Of a stretch of DNA of 64,000 nucleotides, positions 47,001-60,300 are shown in pieces. Both the position numbers and the translations under genes were made by a program. This DNA comes from Crambe crambe (Eukaryota; Porifera; Demospongiae; Poecilosclerida; Crambeidae): NCBI GenBank assembly GCA_963924555.1, contig OZ004588.1, forward strand, positions 5,766,001 through 5,830,000. The letters are read 5' to 3'. The notes beneath the pieces are model-generated. The model was not told where the DNA came from, did not search any database, and saw nothing but the letters and a program-made list of their open reading frames with translations. Each line of letters begins with the position of its first letter. Position 1 is the first letter of the stretch.

Positions 47001-49833
47001 AAGTGCAGGTAAGTAAATCAACTACGAAATTGCTTTTAGGGTGTATTAATATAATAGGTAAGGGTTGTCAATGGTGCAGGACCAGGTCGATGGACTCCAT
47101 TACAAAATCTTGGTAAGTAATAGTCTTGCTAGCCAGTCCTCAACAAGCACATGAGCAGCAGCTAGGGTCTCCCAATCTCTCTATGTTCTGCTCGGCTAAT
47201 AGTGTGTGTGTGTTTTTCAAAAAGAAGTGTCATATTAATCTTGACTGAGGCTACTCTGACTTTGCTGATCTTAACTTTTTCCTATGCAGGTTGTTCTACT
47301 GCTCCGGAAGGTGGAACTTGTACGACTCCTTCACGTGAGTGTATTAGTTAGTAAGAAATACAGTTCCATTATTATGATGTAATTATTATAGCTGTAGTGG
47401 CTACGGTACTGCACTTTGAACTTGGAGGAAGAACCTACTTGAATAACACAGTTGTGATTGGAGAAGATATCGGTGAAGGTGCTGCAGGACTTCTCTGTGT
47501 CACTAATAAAACAAGTTGCTGTACTGGTGTTAATCGTGCGGGAGAGTTCTACTATCCCAATGGGACGATGGTTCCTAGTTCTCTGATAGGATATAATCTC
47601 TATAGGAACAGAGATGTGAGTATAGTGCGTCTGAATAGAAGAAGTGGTACCCAGTTTCCTGTTGGAGAGTATCGTTGTCAAGTTCCTGATGCTAGTGGAA
47701 GTAATCAAAATATTTATATCAATATTGGTAAGATAGTCATAATAATTTTATCATTATTGTCATTGATATAATCTATTTCAGTTTCTAGTTCTGCTACTAC
47801 ATGTCCTACTGCTCCCACCACCACCTGTCCAACATGTCCACCACCTACTGTTTGCCCTACCTGCCCTACAGTGACATGTCCTCCAACTTTACCACCTGCA
47901 ACTTGTCCCCCATGTCAACCATGTACCACCCCAACACAAATTCCTACCACACAATCACTTGCAACTATGTGTCCAGAATGTCCAGTAGTAACATGTCCTA
48001 CTAGTAGACCTACAACTACTACACGTAAGTAGCTGTTATTAAATTAGCTCACACTAAGTTGTCAATACTGGAACTGCTAGTTATTTTCATTGAGGAGAGA
48101 CTTAATGTGTAAATTAAGCTGTGCAGTTATAATCATTAATTTTGAATACCAGTCACTTGAAGTTGAATAAGTAAAAATACAGCACTTTAGTCCTGCAACT
48201 GAATCAGAGTGTTTTGAAGATTTTGACAACACTCTCTTGTCTGTTATCTCTTTTGCAATAACTGGAATAGCTATGGCATGCAGAATATCTTTTGAAGAGT
48301 AATCATAAATTCCTTTCTTCACTTAGGACTGCACTTTGAACTTGGAGGGAGAACCTACTTGAATAACACAGTTGTGATTGGAGAAGACATTGGTGAAGGT
48401 GCTGCAGGACTTCTCTGTGTCACTAATAACACAAGATGCTGTACTGGTGTTAATCGTGCGGGAGAGTTCTACTACCCCAATAGGACGATGGTTCCTACTA
48501 CTTTAATGGGATATAACTTCTACAGGAACAGAGATGAAATGGCAGTGCGTTTGAATAGAAGAAATGGTGCCCAGTTTCCTGTTGGAGAGTATCATTGTCA
48601 AGTTCCTGATGCTAGTGGAAGCATTAAAGACCTGTACATCAACATTAGTACGTAAGAAGAATTGAGATATCGACTAGAAATAATCTAATCTTTTGCTACA
48701 GTTTCCAATGGTACTTCTGATTCTACCTGTCCTCCCACTATAACAGCTCCACCTACATCCTCCTGTCCTGCATGTCTTACTCCTCCACCACCACGTCCTT
48801 GTCCCCAATGTCCCACCCCTCCATCACCAACATGTTCCTCTCCTACTGGTCCAAGGGATGGTATGTGAACTGCTAACTGTTGGAATGTTTTATAGCTAAT
48901 GGCCTGAGATATTTATTATGACCACTGCCAAAATAATATCACTACCCTTCCCCCCCCCCCCCCCCCCCCCCAATACTGGATCTTCCAATATAAATTCCTA
49001 TATAAGTGTCCATAATCTTCCAATATAACATTCCTTAGTGAAAGTGTATAAAATTCCCATTCACACCTACTGCATGATTTAGGAAAGTAAAAATAATTCA
49101 TGTGTAGCTACAGCTTACTTGTAATTATGTAGCTTTTTATACTGTTAACAATGTAGTTACAGGGTTTTCATGTTATTTACACTGTTAGCAATGTAGTTAC
49201 AGGGTTTTCATGTTATTAACACTGTTAGCAATGTAGTTACAGGGTTTTCATGTTATTTACACTGTTAGCAATGTAGTTACAGGGTTTTCATGTTATTTAC
49301 ACTGTTAGCAATGTAGTTACAGGGTTTTCATGTTATTGAACATGATTACAATGATAATTAAATTTTAATAATGAAAATTTCCCAATTTACAGTAATTTGT
49401 ATAGCTGAACCTTGTGATAATAAAAAAAATTTTTTTTTAAATAATATTGTGAACAGATTTACACTTTGAGCTTGGAGGGAGGACCTATTTGAATAACACT
49501 GTTGTGATGGGAGAACATATTGGTGAAGGTGCTGCTGGACTTCTCTGTGTCACTAACAGTGCAAGTTGCTGTCGTGTTAATCGCATGGGAGAGTTCTACT
49601 ACCCCAATGGGACAGTAGTCCCTGTTCTTCGATCAGGTTATATTTTCTACAGAAACCGAGGTATAAAAATAGTGCGCCTGAATAGGAGAGAGAGTTTCCA
49701 ATTTCCTGTTGGAAAGTATCGTTGTGTAATTCCTGATGCTAATGGAGCGAATCAAAACCTGTACATCGATATAGGTAAGATGACGTAATGCAGCTTGCAT
49801 GTAACCTTTTCTTTTTTTTTTTTTGTAGCTTAA
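44051..49833 (+). CDS. EphR-like gene 3: secreted Eph ligand-binding/FN3/Ig-like protein, intact
   Basis: Twelve exons (44051-44894, 44945-45103, 46441-46761, 46821-47008, 47058-47112, 47290-47334, 47392-47727, 47782-48024, 48327-48647, 48702-48860, 49457-49774, 49829-49833) join in frame to 997 aa. Order: signal peptide (1-19), Eph ligand-binding domain (about 30-210, NNWVFSQHI and GFYLAVRDEGACGQF), a Cys-rich tail and GCC2-like module (CLPCPGNTVTDV), and two FN3 domains (TAITVSWTQP). Then three Ig-like domains (HFELGGRTYLNN to GEYRCQVPDASG) are separated by linkers full of CPxCP, TCPT and PPP. There is no membrane span, kinase or GPI-like end, so secretion is predicted. Eph ligand-binding domains bind ephrins; the partner here is unknown. 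It converges tail-to-tail on the V-ATPase gene, 436 bp apart. Confidence 0.8.
45252..46274. mobile_element. 1-kb fold-back (hairpin) transposable element in EphR-like 3 intron
   Basis: The ends are GGGTAGGTGAAATGA and its inverse TCATTTCACCTACCC. The arms remain complementary for almost their whole length (for example TTGGGCGGGGCTTACTTGTG on the left against ACAAGTAAGCCCCGCTCCAA on the right), leaving arms of about 480 bp. EphR-like 2 has no insertion at the matching intron position (about 33181-33200, ATATAAAGG then TTTTAACTCTGAG). No coding sequence is present. The target duplication is unclear. Confidence 0.85.
49135..49337. repeat. 40-bp minisatellite, about 5 copies, in EphR-like 3 intron
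   Basis: Same unit as at 36926-37408 but much shorter. Preceded by a C-run (about 48951-48971) that is also shared with EphR-like 2 (about 36788-36802). Confidence 0.95.
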
Positions 49834-49930
49834 AGGTACTTCTACACGAAACTCTACTTTTAATGTCCTCTTCCAGATGTTTGCCTTTGATTTATAGCTA
49901 CCTTTTTTTGAGTGTAATTTTTTTCACTAC

Positions 49931-49936
49931 AATAAA
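49931..49936 (+). terminator. Candidate polyadenylation signal of EphR-like 3
   Basis: AATAAA about 100 bp downstream of the stop at 49831-49833, conserved with EphR-like 2. Confidence 0.5.
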
Positions 49937-50269
49937 TTATATACCTACACCAACTATAATATGTACATAAAATTATAATACACTGTTATGAAGCAAGTTA
50001 TTATTCTTGAAGTGTAATATTAAAGTTTTGCTGCACTCCCCTGCTATATATCATTGTTGCATTGGCATTGTTCGTTGTAACTACGTATAAGCAATTATCA
50101 GCTGCAATAACTACTGAGATTATAGCTTAATGGCCATACAAATTATACAGCTAGCTATACAGTTTAATATAACTACATCCATGATAAACTATTCCCCCTG
50201 ACTATATTATACTGTTAGCTATGAATCACTAAACAATCAGGTACTATGCTGGCAAGAAGTTCATTAATT

Positions 50270-51283
50270 TTAGTCCTGGTCCTCTCCCTTGAGAATGGCC
50301 TCGAAGGAGAAGGGTCTGAACTTGTAGCCGTTTCCATCGTAGAACTTGTTCTGGAACTCCACCCAGTGCAGCCTGAGGGCATGCAGGAAGGCAGAGAGGC
50401 CCTCCATCACTAGAAGGATGCCAATGGTCAGAGCTGTATGGTAATTAAGAAAGGTGGGTAGAAATGATAACACAATCGAATGGGAAACCCGCATCAGGAC
50501 AAAGTTAAAGTGCATGGGGGAGCATCGTGGACTATCCTATTCTTCTATTGGCAAAGGTGACCTAGTCCATGATAGCTATGAACTAACTATCAACTAGAAT
50601 AACTCATGTCACCATAATTATCTGGGCATTTATCACTATTGCATGGGGAGGTCCACCAAATATTACATGAGAGGACAAATTGCATATGCATACAATAACT
50701 AGCTACATAGCTTCCTAGGTGCGTGAATTCTCACCTGCCCAGAATGCAAAGAGGAAGAAAAGGGCTGCAGTTCCCACGACTGGACCCATCTCCACACTCA
50801 TTTCCATGCCCATGTTCAACACCATGTCCCAAAGCACCTCTGACAGCTCTAATTATACAAAGACAGACATACCATTATTGTTAGTACCATAACACAGATA
50901 ATTATAGCTACCATGTCTACATAATTGTTCAAGCTATGAATATCGGGAAACACAAAATTTCTGAAATTCATGTAGCCAGGAAACCAACATTAACAACTTA
51001 CGTACCAGCATGGGCCAGACTGAGAGCCCAGAGTCGTAAGTAGGAAGCAGTATTGGAGATGGTACCAAGGCAGTACTCGATGGTGTGGATGGCTTGATGC
51101 ACAAACTTCTCACTGAAGTCAAACTGCCATAATTGAGGAGAGAAAGAAAAGAGAGAGAGAGAGAGTCGGAATAGATAGGAGTGATTGACGAGAGAGAAAA
51201 GAGAGAGTTGGAATAGATAGGGGAGGGTGAGGAAGGGGAGAGGGAGGGATGGAGGCAGCATAGGGAAGAAAAGGAAGGAAGGA

Positions 51284-51353
<70 letters not shown>

Positions 51354-54300
51354 TAATCTACTAACATTTGAACTACTATTGAATACTTACATGTTCTTCA
51401 TCATCATGACTGCCACCACCACCACCAGACTGTCCATTTTCCTTTTCTTTCCTGTCCAGCTCATCATGCTGTAATATCCTGTTCTCTTCGTCGAATGATG
51501 ACTCGCTCTCCATTGTCACATTGTAAGATGAGCCTGCCTGCTGATATCCCTGTGTAAATAAAGGAAAAAATATTTATTCTAAATAAAAAAGAGAAGTAGG
51601 GATGGCTGTGTGCGGTTCAAAAAAAGTTAAGCAACAAGAGAGTGAACTTCAGTCAAGTAACCCCTTACCCATCACCAACTATGAGGTAACTATTCCTACT
51701 TCACTCCCATGCATGATGAGATATAATTTAAGGGAGTGAAGTAGGAATAGTTACCTCGTAGTTGGTGATGGGTAAGGGGTACTTGACTGAAGTTCACTCT
51801 CTTGTTGCTTAACTTTTTTGAACCGCACACAGCCATCCCTACTTCTCTTTTTTATTTAGAATAAATATTTTTCCTTTACTTGTTCATCATCTTTTTTGAT
51901 GTAATGCTCTATTATTTTATTACAGGCAACTGGATGCTATCAAAAGTTAAAGTTCACATGTTGTAGCTATGTAGTTCATTGGAGATTTCATCATAATATT
52001 GTATGAGCTTGATCTGGAAGATCTACAGTTTATAATAAGATTGCCCCATTGACCTAATTTTGCATATAATTTTTAAGGCCTTTACTGATATGTACTGATA
52101 TACTGTTGCATCAAGGGTTGATTCATAACCAGACTAGTGCCTAGGGTTTACGCTCTGAGCATCGAGAGACCGAGAAAGCTAATGACAGATTCACTAGTCA
52201 GTTGCAAGGTCAAGGTCCAAGAATCACGTGGACGGGGCGGGGCATAAAAATGTCTGATGATGAACGACCAGATGAAAACGGCGATTTTTGAAGTCACTGC
52301 AAAATGATACTGCTTTGTTCTCTGGTCTTCATACTTGAGTCCTAGCATGTTGAAGGTGTTCTGTCTTCAGGTTAGGAGTTGCTGACTGCAGGAGGTAAGT
52401 ATTCTGGAGTTATGAAAGAAAATATTAAGTACTACTCCAATGGAGCATTCGTGCCATCCCTACTTAGAGAGTACTATCGTACTCTCTGATAAATCAAAAA
52501 GACTCCCATTATTTTTATGGTAGCCACTACATATTCCAATCAAAGGAGATGTATTGCAGTGTGGGGGGAGGCAATGAAAGGACACACATAGCTAGTCTGT
52601 ATATATTAGCTACAGTCTTGAACTCCCTTTAGTGTGCATGGGCCTCATTTTCTTCCTTCCAAACACATGTAAATGGAACTAGGTATGAAATTATCTGCCA
52701 ATGTTATAGGTGCTATGCTGTATAGCTAGCTACAATAGACTCCACTTTGCTTGGGAGAATTTCACTTCAATTTCACTTTCATTCAACTTCAATTTCACTT
52801 CGATTTTTACTCTGGCTACATAATAAGCCTTAACTTTGGTTTAAATCTAAGAATGGTAGCTACATAAGTCTGAAAAGATTTACTTGGAGGGGAAGCTGGA
52901 ATATTTGGGGGGTGGGGGAAGCTTTTCCCCTGCCTCCCTCAGAGTCAGTAGCTAGATAGGACCTAAACATTTAACTTACCTCCATTTTTTGTTTCTGTTT
53001 GTTTTTGACATAGAGGTAGATGGGTTTGATGCACAACATCCATGGAATACAAATCACAGCCACCACTACAAAAACTGACTGGAGGTAGCACTGTGAAGGG
53101 GAACACGTGTAACAATTAATAGCATGGACCCTTTTATAAGAAAATAATAGCTAGAAGTGCTTTGGCTTGAAAAACATAGGATATTTTCCAGCCAACTCCT
53201 TTATCTTGCCCAACCACTATGTCCAGTGAACTCGAGGGTTCATTTGTTTTGTATCTATCTTGTTTTTTGTTGTTGTTTTTTTTTTCAGCTATGTACATGC
53301 TGCCTTATAATATATAATTGTGCTAATATTGGTATAATAACTTAGCTGGCTATACTACTATAGCTACATATGTACGTATAGCTAGCTATCACTTCATGTA
53401 AAAAATTGATTTACTTGGATCTTTGCCAACTGTGAAGTGGGTCCAAAGATGGAGTACTGGTTGTCTATCTCAATGGCTCCCTCTGTCTCATTCACCACAG
53501 GAGAACCCCCAAACTCCAGGAACATGTTGATCAGTGTGATGAGAAGGCTAGGAGCCTATGAATAATAAGATACATAAGACTTTCATTTCTGACAAATGAA
53601 ATTGAGAATCAGTGAGGAAATCGTTTGTTGATCATCAGTCTCAGACTGATGTAGGAGGGCAGCATAGCGTGGCCATTATGCCATTATTCTTTTCTATTCA
53701 ATAATGCCATTATTTTGTTCTATTCAGACATTTTCTTGGAAAAATTACAGGAGTGATACAGTCAGAATATAGCTATAATGACCAAATCCTGTAATTAGAT
53801 TAAACTAATGCAGGAGGAACTAATGATCAACAAAATTAATAGTGGCCTTATACGTATATACTTGTCTGGAATCTAATATTATGGCTTCATTGCCTTCCTT
53901 CCTTGCTTATGCAAAACAATATCTTTAAAGATGAAGGTAGAGAGGAAGACATGGGGTTGCTGTAGAGCTACTGGTGCATATGTACATACGTACAGTGTTA
54001 GGATTCTCATAATAGTTGCTCCACTTGTAGAAAATCAAGAACACCAGCCACCCGAAGATGCACATCAGGAACAGAACTTGAGGAATGAACTCCAAGACAA
54101 TGTTAATGTAGCGCTTGAAGTGTCTGAAAAAAAAAAAAAAAAAAAAAAAAAGATGAGCAAGAGTAATCAGTTTATAAGTGATATGACATTCTTCTACAGG
54201 ACAAGACAGTGGAGTCTCCGCCAAAAGAGGGTAAACCTCTCAACAAAGGATACACTCTTATAACTCTCCAAAAAGGACAACCTCCCTACAAAGAACAAAG

Positions 54301-57300
54301 GCTGGGTCCCAAGTACTTGGAGATTCCACTGTATGCTATGGATGGACAGATTGACACTCTAATACCTTAATTGTTCTGAGCTTACACGTGATTGAATACT
54401 CCAAGGCAGACCCCAAATAACATCTGGATGATCCCTAAAATGACGGACATCTTCATCTTGAAGGAATTAGTGTACAATAACTTATTTTCGGAAAACTGCC
54501 AAACCTGAATTGAGTAGCAATGGATCATGACAGAAAAGGACCATTATAGCTAATTGTAATTTACAACTTAATGAACTAACCATTATAGGTATGAGTCACC
54601 CCATTGTAGTTCACACCATATTTGCTGGATTAGCTATAATTATGCTATAGCTAGCTACATACAATTATTGTTCGAGGATCTCCTTCTTTAGCAAACTCTT
54701 CTCGATGGAATAAAATAAAATAAAAAATTAAAAAATTGGGTGTTAGCTAGTGTGGCAACAACATGGCAAGTTTATGAGGATGACCCAGACCCTTTTACCA
54801 ACCGAAAAAAGTGTCTGACCCAAGAGACTAGCTTGTAGTGGGGGCTACTATTGGAAAATAGCTGAGTCTGTGGTGTTCTTCCAAGCAAATGATATGGTGT
54901 TATAATAGCTACATCTAACACGACAGACATTTGGAACAATTAAATGCAATTATGTCATGCATGAAGTAGCAAACTTGGAGTGCTACTAGCTAATGACTGT
55001 TTTTCACTAACTGGATCTATTCCAAAGGGGTAAGGCTGCAATGGTGTCATGGCTTCCCTGGGGAAGACAGTGAGTTCAGCCTCCTTAGCTCCCATGATGA
55101 CACAGCTGGTGTTATCACCAGGACAACAGTCTCCAATATCACTGGAATAACATGTAAGAGCAATCCTTTATCTCACTGCTACAGTAACCGTCTATCACAT
55201 AGATTCATTAGTATGTACTTGAGATATGTGTATAACAGTTGGTATAGGGTGTTAGGAAAGAACTCTAAGATATCTATTAGCAGCTGTGCTATGGACAGCA
55301 TGTAAACTTTGAATGGTGAGTAACACTCAAGTTCATGAGCTGCCTGTGAAACTACCATGCATCAGAACCAGTACTTAAATAGTCAATATCTGCTAGTATT
55401 TGATTTAGTGAGAAAGTTATAATGCTCAAAGCCTAAAGTGAATGATGTAACATATATGAAATTTTGAGCTGTTGATATGAGAGCAAGCAATTAAAATAAG
55501 CAAGCAAGCAAATGCAAACAAACGAATAGACACAGACAGACAGACAAACAAACAAACAAACAAGACAAACCTGGTGCTGATGGAAAGACTATCCTCTGTG
55601 TAGCCAGCATCCCATGATGATCCAAAGACATTTGTAGCCTTGGAGAAGACTTCATTGTAAATGACTCCAGTGTAGATGGAGAAAAGACCCATAAAACAGA
55701 CGATGTAGCGACCATGGAAAATTGTCATAAACATCTGCAGGACAAGATAACAGGGCAATTATTCGGAGAACTTGCAATAACTATTAATTTTGTGTCTAAT
55801 TGGTAATCTTACTACATCACTTCAATGGATATGTACACATTATGGTAACTTTCTTTTGGAGGGAGGGAGGGAGGGAGAGCAGTGTTATGTCATAATTATT
55901 AGAAGAGTATAATAGTATACAAATTTACTTTCCCTGTAATTTAATTGTATAACATATTCATAGTAACACCTTTGACCCCTTTGATTATGTATATCAATGG
56001 ATCGATGTATTATTATACCATTGACATCATGCTCACCTCTCCACCGGTGTCAGTATCAGTCAGCTTCTTCTCAAACAGAATCAAGGCGAGGGCAACGCTG
56101 GCCATGATAAGTCCATGTCCAGCATCACCAAACATGACAGCAAATAGAAATGGGAATGTGATGATCGCATAGGGAGCTGAGGAAATGGGTAAAGGGTCAC
56201 CAAATGAAATATGCTTACTACAATGGTATACTATAGGGTGCTAATCTTTGTTCATGTATAAAAGAATGCTTGGAATCACTGATATGATGTATGGAAATGC
56301 ATATTCATGAACTAATAATTGTGCAAAACAGCTATAGTGCACAGGAGAAATAACAAGCCAGTTTATTCCTAGTAGAAGTGAGAGGGGTTGAAACGATAAA
56401 TCAATACACTGGATTAAGTGAGTCAAGATCTCTATAGATACAGTACTTGAGAAAAGGGGTCTTATCACGCAAAACATTAAAAGAATGCTTGTAAAATGTA
56501 CAAGAGATGTAAAATTCAATTAAGTATAACTCAGGAACAAAGTGGTGTATAAATTTGATTTAAAAGCCATGTACATCTCCAGTTTAAGAGCTTTAAAATG
56601 ATACCAATAACTCAGTTTTGAATTTTTGTGCGATAAGACCCCTTTTCTCAAGTACTATCACATATACAATGGTTATCATTATCATCATCATGGACTATTT
56701 ATAAGTTATCAAGCAGGAACAAACTAGCACAATAGTAACCTTGAGGTAATCAACGAAACAGATTCTTCTTACTTACTTGGACTAACTTCTGCATACGTGG
56801 CAACACCATAAGCATCCACCAAAGCCTGGAAACCACGAGTGAACTTGTTGACCTTGTTGTAGGTAGGAGGTTGTTCATCAGTCTTGATTCGGTTGAGGAT
56901 AGAGGGCACTGTGGAACCACTCCTCTCCTACATGATTAGGTCACATGATCCCCATGCAATATCATGTGATCCATATCATGTGATCTCTATGCAATACCAT
57001 GATTATCATGTGACCCTGTGATGTGTGACGCTTATGATTGCATTGTGATAGCTACAATTTATATCATTTCTGTCTTGTCATGTGATTCCTGATGCAATAA
57101 CTATGTGATTTCTTTGACTATGCAATGTATGATCATGATAGATACATACTGTATAGCACGATATTTTCGTGGGTGAAAATTTTCGTGGATTTCGTAAGAA
57201 TTTATATGGCTCACACATCAATAATTATTTGCAAAACCATGAAAATTTTGATCCACGAAAATTTTCGCTCAATGGTAGCTAGCTAGCTATCATGTGAATG

Positions 57301-60300
57301 ATTCCAACATTTTATTAACAATGATAACATCCTTATTGGACTGATTATACTTACTGTGCCTTTGACGAGGGCTCGCTGGATCTCATCCAGGTCATTCACA
57401 GGACACCAGCACTCGGCAATCAGACAGGCTTGAGTCACATCAAGGTTGAACATGTTGAGAGTGTGATAGATTGCTTTGATTTTTGTTACCTATTAATGAT
57501 TGTAAACAGCTATGGAATAACTCCAAGAAGCAAAATAGCCAATAACAAATAGCTATACTCAAAATGCTGGTCTGTGTATTATCTTTATGATAAATTGACT
57601 TTCTGGCACAGTCATGGTGAGCTGGAAATATTGGCAGAAATTGAATTTGGCGGATTACTCTCATTCAAACTTGGCAGATTTAATATTGGCAGAGCATTGG
57701 CGCATGTACGAGCTTGCTTATGCACGTGCATATTATATCTAGCATGCACATATGTAAACATGAGCAGCTGTTCTCAATCGATCAATGGCATCTGAATTCT
57801 CTGTTGGAAAGCTGTGTTAGGGGACATCATATAATTATTTGGACACCGATTCATATCGTCACACAATCTGATCCATATTGTCATGCGAGAGCTTGAGGTT
57901 GAGGCTACTTCACTACTAGCAAGCTCACGATCGACCTCATATTATTTTCAGATTCGTAATGTTGACGACCTTTACCATACCTCTAATTATTGTGCAATTA
58001 ATTTTGGCGATTAAGTCAAACTGCTAAATTAATTTCTCCGCCAATATTTCCAGCCATACAGTATAGCCAATACAATTGGCAAACAGCTTTCCTCTAATTT
58101 TTGTTCTGTCAACTATTTTTACTTTCAGAATGACAAGTCTGAGAGTTGAAATAGCTAGATGGATTCTTCAAAGCATGAAATTAATTGCTTGGAAAGACAC
58201 ATTCCCCACAGTGATTGACTTTACCTTTGTCTCCCAGATGCTGAGGTCCTTGGCAATCTCAGTGAACTGTGTGACAGAGTGTTGCTCTGTGGTCTCCAGG
58301 ACACTCTCAAGGTCACTAATCCTCTGACCCACAGCTCTGGTCATCTCTTGTCGCTCAGAAGCCTTCTCCGGACACTGGTAAAGGGTGGCATGGAAGGCTT
58401 CGCAGATCTTTTTCACTCGACTGCTGAGCTGATTTCCTTGGAAAAAGAGGATAAAGACCACCTTGTACACTTTCACACCCTAGACAAATAAATATAATAA
58501 ATAAGTAAATAAACAAATAAACAAATAAATAAACAAACAAATAAATAAACAAACAAATAAATAAACAAACAAATTAATGAATTAGATACGTATACTGTTT
58601 GAAAGTTTGTGTCCATGATTTGAATAATTTTTAATTCTATGGGTGCATCTTCTTAGTCAAGAACCTGTTTAGCTGAACTTCTTACCGTGGTTGGGTCTTC
58701 GAGAGGTTCGGTGATCTCAGCCTGCTTCATGAACACGTTCCCACGGCAAGCTCTCCACAGAACACGCTCAAATGTTCTCATTCGTTCACGACTGATCACG
58801 CCTGTCACAAATCTGAAGTAGAGAATCATTAATAATAATAAATATCACAACAACAACAACAATAACAACAACAACAGCAACAACAACAAACCAATAACAA
58901 TAGCAACAATAATAACAACTACTCTTACTACTACTAACAACAATACAGCAATGCAGGTATAGATTTACAATATGAAAAATAGGAGTAGGTAGCTATATGA
59001 TCCAGCTTTTCTATAGGAAGCCAAGAAAAAGGGTTGCTAAAAAAATGTCCCTAATTAATTAGCAATAAGATGCTACAGTCAAATATGTACGTGAACTTGG
59101 TCTGTTCTGCTTGTTTCTGTTTCTGCATTTCTCCGTCTGTTTCGTCTGCGCTGACATCCAGCAGGCCGCTTTCGTCTGCCCTCCGTCTCCTGGACCGGGA
59201 ACTGGGAGCATTCCTCCTGGTGTAATGCTCTGCCTTTGAGAAAAGAAATGTATCTGATATAATAGTATCACTATAAAGTCATTAAATTTTGAGTTACATA
59301 TACATGGAGACATGCAGTAGCTACTTGAAGCTCTAGCCAATAAAAAAAGAGGTTGAACTCAGATACTTTTTTTAATCATTAATTTTGGTTCAGAGTAGAA
59401 TAATTATGTGCTATCATAAATCAAGTAGCCAGTCATAATTAACATTATTATTGTTGTGTATTATAACAGCAGAGATGGCAGATTATATATTAGCTACAGT
59501 ATATGCCAGACTTTCATTAATTTGGAAGGAAATTTTCGCTACTACATCTTTCAAGGTGCTGTAATGTATCTGTCTAACACCAATACAACATGACATTGAT
59601 CCATTCAGACTGACCACATGCTAAGATAATGCAATTTGAATGGCTATTAGTACAGAACATTCAAATGAATGAGTTTGAATTGGGGACACTCTGTTCTTCA
59701 GGATGTAGTTACAACATATTGACATCCTTAGATGGATAGAGTGCTTTACAATGCAAAATGCTGTAAAAGAATTTGGGCGTTTTGGGGGCTTTTTTTTTTC
59801 TTTTTTTTTTTTTAAGAGCAATGAGTGTTATAATATTTAAAACCACCAACTTGTCTTCTTATCCTCAAGGGGTTAATTAAACTGAATTGGAGTCTTAATT
59901 TTAATGATTACATGAGGGATCACTTTTTTGAATAGACCATGATTGTGAGTCACATGTTGAGTTATTACATTAGGTTTCCATGTAGCTGTACATTATTATT
60001 ATAGCTACACAACTATATATAATTGTTCACTAATTTTTACCTCATGGAAAAATCCCTGTGTTTTCTGTAAGATGTGCTGCAACTCGATCAGATCCAACAG
60101 ATTATTTTTGAGGGTCACTTTGTTGGCATTTATCTCCTTCACTTCACCTTCAAGCATCTCAAATTTACTCTCAAGGTCAAGCATGCCTATTTTGGAAGAA
60201 TATGTGATGCTCCAATATTAAACTGTGAAATTAATGAGCTATAAGATACAGCTCTGAGATCTATAGCTTCAATGTCATCCTGAAAATACTTACGTAGCTA

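Noticed and set aside
51119-51367. Minus-strand frame rich in Leu/Ser
   Set aside because: Translation of the (GA)n repeat in a V-ATPase intron.
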